From: an uncultured Collinsella sp.
GTDB lineage: Bacteria; Actinomycetota; Coriobacteriia; Coriobacteriales; Coriobacteriaceae
DNA length: 26,546 nucleotides
Reading direction: 5' to 3'
NCBI GenBank assembly: GCA_958421035.1
Contig: CATZKS010000014.1
Location: forward strand, 1-26,546
Position numbers and translations under genes: made by a program. Numbering within the stretch: position 1 is the stretch's first letter; every line of letters begins with the position of its first letter. Below the pieces are notes generated by a model. It saw only the letters and a list, made by a program, of their open reading frames with translations. It had not been told where the DNA came from and did not search any database. This document shows positions 1 through 6,766 of this stretch, in pieces.

Positions 1-2
1 AT

Positions 3-254
3 GAGCCAGCAAACGGGTTGGACCCGCTGGGCATCGAGAGTATATGGGCTCTTATCGGTCGATTGAATCGAGAGCAGGGTAAGACCATGCTCATCTCTAG
101 TCATGATTTGGATGAGTTGGCATCGGTTGCAACAAGCTGCCTGTTTATTCATGACGGCGAACTGCTAAAAAAGGAATCGATGGACGTCATAAGGGATGAG
201 GCGTCGTCCCTAAAAGAGTATTACAGGCGCTTGATGAAGGCGGTCTCGCTATGA
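3..254 (+). CDS. ABC transporter ATP-binding protein, C-terminal fragment
   Basis: Only the last 83 codons lie in the window; the gene is cut by the left edge. The frame opens with EPANGLDPLG, the Walker B glutamate and D-loop region of an ABC ATPase, and continues to ISSHDLDEL, which contains the switch histidine. The wording (EPANGLDP, SSHDLDE) is typical of exporters that pair with ABC-2-type membrane subunits, such as lantibiotic-immunity or drug/peptide exporters. The stop codon overlaps the next start as ATGA at 251-254, so translation is probably coupled to the following permease gene. The substrate cannot be deduced. A transport ATPase is near certain; the exporter class is inferred from the neighbours. 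Confidence 0.9.
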   Translation, partial: EPANGLDPLGIESIWALIGRLNREQGKTMLISSHDLDELASVATSCLFIHDGELLKKESMDVIRDEASSLKEYYRRLMKAVSL

Positions 255-1075
255 AGCGGGCGATCCATCCCATAAAGGCAGATATGATGCGTTTGCACAG
301 GATATTTCCGGCGAAGTTTGGTCTTGCGCTTATGCTGGCGTTCGGCCTTCTCTTCGGCATCTTTCTAAAAAACGGAACAACGTTGCTAGCCTTTGGCAAT
401 AGCGTTTTTGGGGAGGATATTGGCTTCTGCTGGAATGTAATCGATCCTTCTGCACCCGATGAGTCCCTTGTGCGTAGCGCCTTTGCCGGCACATCTCTGC
501 TTGTGCCGCTCATCGTTTGCCTGGTAATTCTACAGGAGCGTGGCTATGAAGAGGGCTGCCGAATTTCTTTGTCAAGAGGTCTCAACCGCTTTTATGGGGC
601 TCTAGCCCATGCATTTTCGTCTGCTTTAATAATTGGCGCAGAATATAGTGCGCTTTGCCTTCTTCTTTTTGCAATAGCCATAATACGTGGAGGGCAAAAC
701 TATGCGCATAGCATGCTGGCTGCATTTTTGCCCGCAATGATGATTAACGCCGTATTGGTGATATCGGTTGCGCTGGAGACGGTGACCATCTATCGGATTA
801 CAGGCAGCGCTGTATTGAGCGGGGCTGCGATAATTATTGGATTTGTCATGAGCTTGACGCTCTACGGAACCTTCCTTCAGGCGCCTATACCATCTTTGCG
901 ATGGATCTTCCTCCTTCCGGGGCCGTACCTTGGAGTCGGATGTGCCCTTGGGTATAGCGATATGGGGCAGCTGACGCTTCTGGGATATGGCGCGGCAGCC
1001 AGTTGTCTATCGGTATTGATTTACGCTCTCGTGAGCTTTCGTGCTGGGGGTGTGCTCAATGGCTCGTCAGACTAG
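251..1075 (+). CDS. ABC-2-type exporter membrane subunit
   Basis: This 274-residue protein has about six hydrophobic segments and no soluble domain, as expected for the membrane subunit of an ABC exporter. The first segment follows a short basic N-terminus (about residues 22-45), and an extracytoplasmic stretch (about 46-75) precedes the second. It starts four bases inside the ATPase gene (ATGA overlap) and its end overlaps the next membrane gene, so the three form one tightly coupled operon. No family-specific motif was recognised. Its codon use is less GC-rich than that of the genes to the right. A bacitracin/lantibiotic-resistance or peptide exporter is possible, but the substrate is unknown. 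Confidence 0.75.
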   Translation: MKRAIHPIKADMMRLHRIFPAKFGLALMLAFGLLFGIFLKNGTTLLAFGNSVFGEDIGFCWNVIDPSAPDESLVRSAFAGTSLLVPLIVCLVILQERGYEEGCRISLSRGLNRFYGALAHAFSSALIIGAEYSALCLLLFAIAIIRGGQNYAHSMLAAFLPAMMINAVLVISVALETVTIYRITGSAVLSGAAIIIGFVMSLTLYGTFLQAPIPSLRWIFLLPGPYLGVGCALGYSDMGQLTLLGYGAAASCLSVLIYALVSFRAGGVLNGSSD

Positions 1076-1877
1076 AAGATTCCTTCATTCAGAATTGAAG
1101 CATGTGAGCAAATGGACGTACGCCTTAATCCTGGTAATTTATGCGTGCATGGTGGTATTGCAGCTTAATTCTTTCCCGATGTGGTTCTGTAGCCTCCGTG
1201 AGAACAGTTTCTTGGGCTTTTTCCCAGACCCGACGCTTCGGCTATCTGCAGAGGATGTCCTTCTATTTGGTAATGCAGAGGTTTTTCGCGGTCTGCTGTT
1301 CAACGTAGCCCCGTTGGCTCATGCATTGTTCTTTCCGTTCATCGCGGCTTGCATTGTGCCGTGCTTTGTCAGTTCGGGCTTTATTGAGGAACCGTGGGGG
1401 TTGTCGGAGGCTCGGGGAGGGAAGCGTGTGTGCGCTATCGTTGCGCGAGTGGTGCTGTCTTCTTTTGCCCTTTTGGGCGCGTTTATCCTGTCGAGTGTCG
1501 TTTTGTACTGCCTTAACTGCGCGATCGTTTTAGATGCTCAACAGTATTTCAACCTGAATATTTTTTGCCATCGACTTCTTCTGACGAGTGTCGTCTGCCT
1601 TGCATACGTGGTCTCTTGCGTGATTGCTGTTTCCTATTTTGGATCCGGCTTCGGTCCGATTGGCATGCTGCTACTTGTCAACGTCGTAGCGATCTACATA
1701 CAGCTCGGGGCCAATTCCATGCTTCCGCTTCCGTCCTCGATGCTCATGTGGATTTGCGGCGTGACCCCGTTGGGGGATGGTCAATGCATTTCGATTTTAA
1801 TTGACTGCCTCATAAACGTAGCAAGCGTTTTTGCTATTTGCTTTACCGTCGACCGATTACGGTCGAGATTTCTTTGA
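1059..1877 (+). CDS. ABC-2-type exporter second membrane subunit
   Basis: This second hydrophobic protein of the exporter operon has 272 residues from the ATG at 1059. A GTG at 1041 is also in frame, but the ATG reading, beginning MARQTRRF with a basic cytoplasmic N-terminus before the first membrane segment, looks more natural. About six membrane segments are visible. The gene overlaps the end of the preceding permease by 17 bp, pointing to translational coupling. Two different membrane subunits with one ATPase is a layout seen in lantibiotic-immunity-type and other ABC-2 exporters. No binding protein or enzyme is nearby to indicate a substrate. The gene ends before a strong GC-rich hairpin at 1919-1952. 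Confidence 0.7.
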   Translation: MARQTRRFLHSELKHVSKWTYALILVIYACMVVLQLNSFPMWFCSLRENSFLGFFPDPTLRLSAEDVLLFGNAEVFRGLLFNVAPLAHALFFPFIAACIVPCFVSSGFIEEPWGLSEARGGKRVCAIVARVVLSSFALLGAFILSSVVLYCLNCAIVLDAQQYFNLNIFCHRLLLTSVVCLAYVVSCVIAVSYFGSGFGPIGMLLLVNVVAIYIQLGANSMLPLPSSMLMWICGVTPLGDGQCISILIDCLINVASVFAICFTVDRLRSRFL

Positions 1878-1918
1878 TTGCTTGTGAGGGATAGTCATAC
1901 CGAGCATACCAAATACAG

Positions 1919-1952
1919 GGGGGGCGGGCACCGTGGCTGGTGTCCGCCCCCC
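1919..1952. terminator. Hairpin between convergent genes, probable two-way terminator
   Basis: Arms 1919-1932 and 1939-1952 pair over 14 bp with one mismatch or wobble and a 6-base loop. The hairpin sits between the end of the rightward exporter operon and the end of the leftward amidotransferase gene. Neither strand has a clear T-run after the stem, so an intrinsic terminator is likely from position but not proven. Confidence 0.55.
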
Positions 1953-1987
1953 TGGCATGGAAGGTTTAAGCCTGTGTGATTCGCGAG

Positions 1988-2797
1988 CTAGCGGGCCTGC
2001 TTTACCTTGGCCGCCGCCTCGACAAACGACTTCCACAGGTTAAAGTCGGTCTCGAGCGTCTTCCACGTATACTCAGGGTGCCATTGCACGCCCAGGCAGA
2101 ACGGCTGGCCTTCGACTTCGATGCACTCGGGAACGCCGTCGGTTGCCTTGGCGACCAAGCGCGTGCTCTTACCCAGACGATCGACGCAGCAGTGATGTGC
2201 GGAGTTGGTCTGGATCAGCCTGTGCCCGCCAACCGCGCGCTCCAGCAGCGAGCCCGGCACGACCTCGACAGGATGCACAGGGTCGTTGAGCACGTGGGTA
2301 TGGCGCCACTGCGTGCGGCCCTCGCGCGCGCCTAGGCTCGGCACGTCCATGCACAGGGTGCCGCCGGTGGCGACATTGAGCAGCTGCGTGCCTCGGCAGG
2401 TGGTAAAGAGCGGCTTCTTGGCGCGAAGTACCTCGTTAACCAGCTTAAACTCAAAACGGTCGCGAATCTCGCAGCACAGCGTGGGGTCGTAAGGACGCTC
2501 GTCGCCCCAGCGTTTGGGGTTGACGTCCGGGCCGCCGGGAATGGCGATGCCGTCAGCGATTTCCACGTAATGACGGATAACGTCGACGTCTTCGGTAATG
2601 GACATCTGCAGCGGCAGACCGCCGGCGGCAAGAATGGCATCGACAAATACGCTCGCAATCTCCTCGTTGGGGGAGAGCGTCTCGCTCAAATAGGGCTTCG
2701 CTTCTTCCCAGCGTGGTGCGACCAGGATGAGCGGGCGGTCGGCGGGATCGACGTCGACGTGCGGAGTGTAGGACGATGAGGTGCGGGTTCCGATCAT
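1988..2797 (-). CDS. Class-I glutamine amidotransferase / peptidase C26 (gamma-glutamyl hydrolase-like)
   Basis: This 269-residue cytoplasmic enzyme of the peptidase C26 branch of class-I amidotransferases is related to PuuD-type gamma-glutamyl-GABA hydrolases. The catalytic triad is visible: nucleophile Cys134 in TTCRGTQLLNV, and His240 with Glu242 in GVQWHPEY. The oxyanion-region motif IPGGPDVNP lies at about residues 86-94. Length matches the family. It lies 87 bp downstream of the ATPase of a polar amino-acid importer on the same strand, so it may be the last gene of that operon and free glutamate from imported or internal gamma-glutamyl compounds; that link is inference. The start lacks an obvious ribosome site. 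The exact substrate is unknown. Confidence 0.88.
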   Translation of the reverse strand: MIGTRTSSSYTPHVDVDPADRPLILVAPRWEEAKPYLSETLSPNEEIASVFVDAILAAGGLPLQMSITEDVDVIRHYVEIADGIAIPGGPDVNPKRWGDERPYDPTLCCEIRDRFEFKLVNEVLRAKKPLFTTCRGTQLLNVATGGTLCMDVPSLGAREGRTQWRHTHVLNDPVHPVEVVPGSLLERAVGGHRLIQTNSAHHCCVDRLGKSTRLVAKATDGVPECIEVEGQPFCLGVQWHPEYTWKTLETDFNLWKSFVEAAAKVKQAR

Positions 2798-2884
2798 GGG
2801 TGCGGCTTTCGAATCCGGGTGGACATGGCACAGGGGTGGCGCGGGACAAACGTTACTGATGAATTTGCCCGCGTGGCAATTGGG

Positions 2885-3649
2885 CTAGTGGCCCTTAATG
2901 GAGTTGAGGAAGTCCTGGGCGCGCTTGGTCTGGGGGTGGTCGAAGAACTCGTCGGGTGTGCCGGTTTCCACGATCTGGCCGTCGGCCATAAACACGACGC
3001 GGTCGGCCACGCGGCGGGCGAAGTTCATCTCGTGCGTGATGACGATCATCGTCATGCCCTGCTGGGCCAGACGGACCATGACCTCGAGCACCTCGTTGAT
3101 CATCTCGGGGTCCAGCGCGCTCGTGGGCTCGTCAAAAAGCATGGCCTTGGGTTGCATGGCAAGCGAACGTGCGATGGCTACACGCTGTTGCTGACCGCCC
3201 GAGAGCTGTGCGGGCACCTTATCGGCCTGCTCGGCAACGCCCACGCGGCCCAGCAGGTCCATGGCGCGCTCACGAGCTTCCTCCTTGGAGACGCCCAGCA
3301 CATCGACCGGTCCCAGCATGACGTTCTGCAGTACGGTCATATGTGCAAACAGGTTGAACTGCTGAAATACCATGCCCAGCTCGGCACGCATGCGGGCAAG
3401 ATCCTTGCCTTCCTGCGGCAGGGGCTCGCCCTCGATGAGGATTTCGCCCGAGTCGATGGTTTCCAGGCGGTTGATGGTTCGGCACATGGTCGACTTGCCT
3501 GAGCCCGAGGGACCGATCACAACGACGACCTCGCCGCGGTCGACCGACAGATTGATGTCGTTGAGGACGTGCAGATCGCCGTAGTGCTTATCGACGTGCC
3601 TGAGCTCGATTAACGGCTGATTGCCGGTAGAAGAGGTACTCTGTGCCAT
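2885..3649 (-). CDS. Polar amino-acid ABC importer ATP-binding protein
   Basis: This is a complete 254-residue ABC ATPase of the GlnQ/HisP type, which powers amino-acid uptake. All motifs are present: Walker A GPSGSGKS (46-53), Q-loop in FQQFNLF (about 95-101), signature LSGGQ (149-153), Walker B MLFDEPTSALDP (170-181) and switch histidine 206 in ITHEM. An AGGAG site lies about nine bases before the ATG. It follows two permease genes and a lipoprotein binding protein in the same direction, forming a full importer. The family usually handles glutamine, glutamate, aspartate or basic amino acids; the sequence alone does not decide among them. Confidence 0.95.
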   Translation of the reverse strand: MAQSTSSTGNQPLIELRHVDKHYGDLHVLNDINLSVDRGEVVVVIGPSGSGKSTMCRTINRLETIDSGEILIEGEPLPQEGKDLARMRAELGMVFQQFNLFAHMTVLQNVMLGPVDVLGVSKEEARERAMDLLGRVGVAEQADKVPAQLSGGQQQRVAIARSLAMQPKAMLFDEPTSALDPEMINEVLEVMVRLAQQGMTMIVITHEMNFARRVADRVVFMADGQIVETGTPDEFFDHPQTKRAQDFLNSIKGH

Positions 3650-3685
3650 GGTGCTCGGCTCCTTATGACTCGAAATGGTAAAGCG

Positions 3686-4519
3686 TTAGCGGATGATGGT
3701 CGCGCCGGTCTTGTGCGAAACGTAGACAGCGGCCTTGTTAATTGCGACGTTGATGAGGATGTAGATGACCGCGATTACCAGGTAGACCGACACGAGGGCG
3801 TCGTAGCTGGTAATGAGCACGCGGGCATTTTGCATGAGGTCAGGGTAGCTCACCACGTAGGCGACGGTGGTGTCTTTGACTACGACCACAAGCTGCGAAA
3901 TCAACGACGGAATGATAAACCGAATAGCCTGCGGCAACACGATTTTAAAGGTGATTTTGGCCTTGGAGAGACCGAGCGCCTGGGCCGCCTCGACCTGGCC
4001 GCGCGGCACGGCGTTGACGCCGGCGCGGAAGATCTCGGCGAGTACGCCGGCTGCGGCGAGCGCGACGGGAAGCGTGAGCATCCAAAACGACGGTAGCGCG
4101 ATCTTGTACTGGGGCAGCACCAAAAAGAAGAAGTAGATGAACAGCAGGCTCGGCACGCCGCGGAAGAAATCGGTGAGCACGCGGCAGACCAGCTGCAGCG
4201 GCTTGATGTCGCTGGTGCGGCCGAGCATAAGGCCTAAGCCCAGTACCAGCGCGATGGCGCCGGCGGTGAGTGCGACTTTAACGGTGCCCTCAAAGCCGGC
4301 AAGTAAGAACTTCCAGGTGGTGAGGTGCGTAAAGAAATACCAATAGTGGACCGAAAGCTGACCGGTCACATAAAAGCGCTGCAGTACCAGGATGACGAGC
4401 GCGGCGACGGCAACAAGCGAGATGGCGGTGCCGATGCGAATCTTGGCGCGCATCTTGGGGCCGGGAGCCTCGTAGAGCGCATCGCGCATGGTGAGCGCAG
4501 AAGAGGAGTGCTTGCTCAT
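3686..4519 (-). CDS. Polar amino-acid ABC importer permease (second)
   Basis: This 277-residue HisMQ/GlnP-type inner-membrane permease has an N-terminal basic cytoplasmic stretch of about 27 residues followed by roughly five membrane segments. The cytoplasmic coupling loop reads GQVEAAQALGLSKAKITFKI, the EAA motif that docks on the ATPase. The start codon overlaps the stop of the first permease (ATGA, 4516-4519), so the pair are translationally coupled and probably form the heterodimeric channel. Its longer N-terminus distinguishes it from the partner. The ATPase gene follows after 36 bp. Confidence 0.93.
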   Translation of the reverse strand: MSKHSSSALTMRDALYEAPGPKMRAKIRIGTAISLVAVAALVILVLQRFYVTGQLSVHYWYFFTHLTTWKFLLAGFEGTVKVALTAGAIALVLGLGLMLGRTSDIKPLQLVCRVLTDFFRGVPSLLFIYFFFLVLPQYKIALPSFWMLTLPVALAAAGVLAEIFRAGVNAVPRGQVEAAQALGLSKAKITFKIVLPQAIRFIIPSLISQLVVVVKDTTVAYVVSYPDLMQNARVLITSYDALVSVYLVIAVIYILINVAINKAAVYVSHKTGATIIR

Positions 4520-5175
4520 CGGAGGATCCTCACCTTCTTATCGATGTAATTGCCAATGTGGCTCACCACAAAGGCAGTGCCCAGGTAGCCGAGCGCCGAG
4601 ATAAAGAACGCGGCGACGCCGCCGAGCGAGCGCGTGTTGATATAGCTCACCACGCCGGTGAGCTCCTGCGGTTTAAGCGGCACCTGACTGCCGAGCGCAG
4701 TGGTGAGCATGACGGCGATAAAGAGGTTGGTCATGGGCAACACACTCGAACGCAGCGCCTGCGGAATCACGATCTTGGCGAGGATACGGCTGAAGCTCAT
4801 GCCCAGCGAACGTGCGGCTTCGACCTGGCCGACGCCGACGGTGTTGATGCCACTCATATAGTTCTCGGAGCCAAAGGCCGAGCCCAAAAGGACCGTGGCG
4901 ACGATAACGCAGGTGCGGTAGGGCAGAACGACCTTGAGCGGCGGCAGCGCATAGACGACGATGATGAGCAGCGCGATGCCGGGGATATTACGGAAGACCT
5001 GGACATACAGGTCGCCAAAGACGCGCAGCGGCTTGAGCGGCGACACGCGCATCACGGTGACGGCGACGGCCAGCACCATGGCGATGACAAACGACTCAAG
5101 CGTCATGCCCCAGGTTGCTAGCAGCGCGTCGATATAGTTCTGGCCATAGAGCGACCAGAGTTCGGAGAGACTCAT
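4516..5175 (-). CDS. Polar amino-acid ABC importer permease (first)
   Basis: This 219-residue HisMQ-type permease has about five membrane segments and an EAA loop reading GVGQVEAARSLGMSFSRIL. The start at 5175 (MSLSELWSLYG) was chosen because GGGAGGT lies just upstream; a longer reading to 5235 would run through a hairpin. It overlaps the next permease by four bases. Together they form the transmembrane part of the importer fed by the lipoprotein encoded upstream. Confidence 0.93.
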   Translation of the reverse strand: MSLSELWSLYGQNYIDALLATWGMTLESFVIAMVLAVAVTVMRVSPLKPLRVFGDLYVQVFRNIPGIALLIIVVYALPPLKVVLPYRTCVIVATVLLGSAFGSENYMSGINTVGVGQVEAARSLGMSFSRILAKIVIPQALRSSVLPMTNLFIAVMLTTALGSQVPLKPQELTGVVSYINTRSLGGVAAFFISALGYLGTAFVVSHIGNYIDKKVRILR

Positions 5176-5199
5176 GCGGACCTCCCGCCGATAAGGAAA

Positions 5200-5225
5200 G
5201 GGGCTCCCGTGTGTACGGAAGCCCC
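5200..5225 (-). terminator. Hairpin between binding-protein gene and permease genes
   Basis: Eleven-base arms (5200-5210 and 5215-5225) with one mismatch and a 4-base loop are followed on the minus strand by CTTTCC. It lies in the 139-bp gap between the binding-protein stop and the first permease start. Partial termination here would give more binding protein than permease, a common arrangement in importer operons. It could instead be a 3'-end-stabilising structure. Confidence 0.5.
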
Positions 5226-5314
5226 GACAACTCATTGAGGAAACAGTTTATCGCAATAAAGCACCTCGTGCGTTTCCATATGGTTTCGCAGCGGCTGATG
5301 CCATGCTTGCGAGC

Positions 5315-6310
5315 TTAGGCGCCGACCTCGGGCAGCTCGGGAACGTTGGTGTCGCCCGTGCGGTCGCCGATGCAGATCTGCCACAGCTCGGTCCAGGTGC
5401 CGTCGTCCTCGATCTTCTTAAGGAAGTCGTTAACGAAGGCGACGCCGTCGGAATCGAGCGGCAGACCGATGCCATAGGGCTCCTTGCTGCCGAAGGGCTT
5501 GCCGGCGATCTTGTATTTACCGGGCTCGCGGACCAGGGCGCTCTGCTGCATGTTGTTATCGATGACGTAGGCGTCAACGCGACCCTGCTGGAGTGCCTGG
5601 CGGGCCTCCTCGTCGGTCTTGAACTCCTGTTGGCTGGCCTTGGGGGCAAACTCCTCCAGGATGGCGGGGCCGTTGGAGCCGGACTGGACGGCGACGTTCT
5701 TGTCAGCCAGGTCGTCGACGCTCTTGATGTCGTCGTTATCGGCGAGCACCAGGATGGCCTGCTGCGTGTAGTAGTAGGGACCGGCAAAGGATACGAGCTT
5801 CTTGCGCTCGTCAGTGATGGTGTAGGTGGCAAAGACAGCGTCGACCTGGCCGTTCTGCAGGACGGACTCGCGCGTGTCCGAGGTCACCTGGGTGATCTCG
5901 ACCTTGTTCTCGCCCAGGATGTAGTTGGACAGGAGCTGTGCGATACCGGCGTCGAAGCCGCGGGTCTGACCGTCTTTCTCGTTGAGGAGGGAGAAGAGCG
6001 TGGAGGTCTGAACGCCACCGATCTTAAAGACGCCGGCGTCCTTGACGGCCGTCGCCCAGGTGCTTGCGGCGATGGCGTCGTCATCGGCCTTGGGGCCGTT
6101 GTCGACGAGCTTGTCGAATGCCTTGGCATCGAGCGTGGCGGAAACCTCGGTATCCTCGGAGCCCTTGGAGGAACCGGCGGCGGAACCCTTGTCGGCCTCG
6201 GCGCTGGTGTCGGAGCAGCCGGCAAGACCAAGGCCGGCGACGGTTGCGAAGGTGGCGGCAACGAAGCCGCGGCGGTCGAGAACGACCTGCTGGGAGAGGT
6301 TCTTGCTCAT
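5315..6310 (-). CDS. Amino-acid ABC importer substrate-binding lipoprotein
   Basis: This 331-residue family-3 extracellular solute-binding protein (PBPb fold) probably captures glutamate or a related amino acid outside the membrane. The N-terminus carries a twin-arginine-like LDRRGF (Arg13-Arg14), a hydrophobic segment and lipobox LAGC with Cys32, so it looks like a Tat-exported lipoprotein. A Ser/Gly/Ala/Asp-rich linker (33-55) precedes the folded domain. Family-typical stretches are VTSDTRESVLQNGQVDAVFATYTIT and FAGPYYYTQQAILV, here named only by their key words TSDTRE and AGPYY. GAAAGGTG precedes the ATG. It is the first gene of the importer operon, with a strong promoter at 6354-6383. Confidence 0.92.
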   Translation of the reverse strand: MSKNLSQQVVLDRRGFVAATFATVAGLGLAGCSDTSAEADKGSAAGSSKGSEDTEVSATLDAKAFDKLVDNGPKADDDAIAASTWATAVKDAGVFKIGGVQTSTLFSLLNEKDGQTRGFDAGIAQLLSNYILGENKVEITQVTSDTRESVLQNGQVDAVFATYTITDERKKLVSFAGPYYYTQQAILVLADNDDIKSVDDLADKNVAVQSGSNGPAILEEFAPKASQQEFKTDEEARQALQQGRVDAYVIDNNMQQSALVREPGKYKIAGKPFGSKEPYGIGLPLDSDGVAFVNDFLKKIEDDGTWTELWQICIGDRTGDTNVPELPEVGA

Positions 6311-6353
6311 GGGAGAACACCTTTCTCAATAAAATCCCTAGCGGTTGAGTAGA

Positions 6354-6383
6354 GTTATACCCTATCGCGCTCAAATGGGTCAA
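6354..6383 (-). promoter_or_regulatory. Sigma-70-type promoter for the amino-acid importer
   Basis: On the minus strand, TTGACC (6378-6383) and TATAAC (6354-6359) are separated by 18 bp. This is the best promoter match in the upstream gap of the binding-protein gene. The -10 box lies about 43 bp before its ATG. Confidence 0.65.
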
Positions 6384-6494
6384 CACGAAATAACACAGAA
6401 ACATACTTACCTTATGGGTTATTGTACCTACCAAAAAGGGACAGGCACCTTTGTGGTGGTTCTTGCAGTTGTGACGGCCTGTCTCGCTGCTTTG

Positions 6495-6710
6495 TCTCAA
6501 TCTGTAACAGGTAGACGAGGAAATGGGTTCTAACTGTTACAGATCGAGATTATCTCCTTAGTGGGATTCGAATGTCTCGATCTGTAACATCTGGACGGAC
6601 AAAAGGTCTCTATCTGTTACAGATTGAGACAAAGGTCTGGGACTAAAATGTCTTATCTAGATCTGTAACAGCTGGACGAGGATTTATCCTCTAGATGTTA
6701 CAGATTGAGA
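6495..6710. repeat. Six alternating copies of a 15-bp repeat at 40-bp pitch
   Basis: Six copies of TCTCRATCTGTAACA begin at 6495(+), 6535(-), 6575(+), 6615(-), 6656(+) and 6696(-). The orientation alternates strictly. The intervals between copies are 25, 25, 25, 26 and 25 bp and differ in sequence. The ten bases ATCTGTAACA are identical in all six; one copy has an A for C at position 4. Read outward, each copy is followed by two free bases and TRGA. The copies form three 55-bp inverted-repeat units at 80-81-bp spacing. The block fills the gap between the importer promoter and the dxs terminator. No coding potential was seen in it. Function is unknown; a protein-binding array or a family of RNA hairpins are both possible. 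Confidence 0.92.
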
Positions 6711-6731
6711 TAATCGCGTCGCGAAAATAAA

Positions 6732-6764
6732 AACCTCCGCAGGGGTGCTTCCCTTGCGGAGGTT
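6732..6764 (-). terminator. Intrinsic terminator of the Dxs-like gene
   Basis: A 10-bp perfect GC-rich stem (6732-6741 with 6755-6764), extended by four more pairs, is followed on the minus strand by a T-rich run of TTTTATTTTC type. It starts three bases after the dxs stop codon. Confidence 0.9.
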
Positions 6765-6766
6765 AT

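Noticed and set aside
2819..3502. A 227-codon plus-strand frame opposite the importer ATPase
   Set aside because: The minus strand carries all ABC ATPase motifs in order; this is a shadow frame.
6495..6710. A CRISPR array
   Set aside because: The repeats are 15 bp, alternate in orientation and are not accompanied by cas genes. Interval lengths of 25-26 bp are regular, but the inverted arrangement does not fit.
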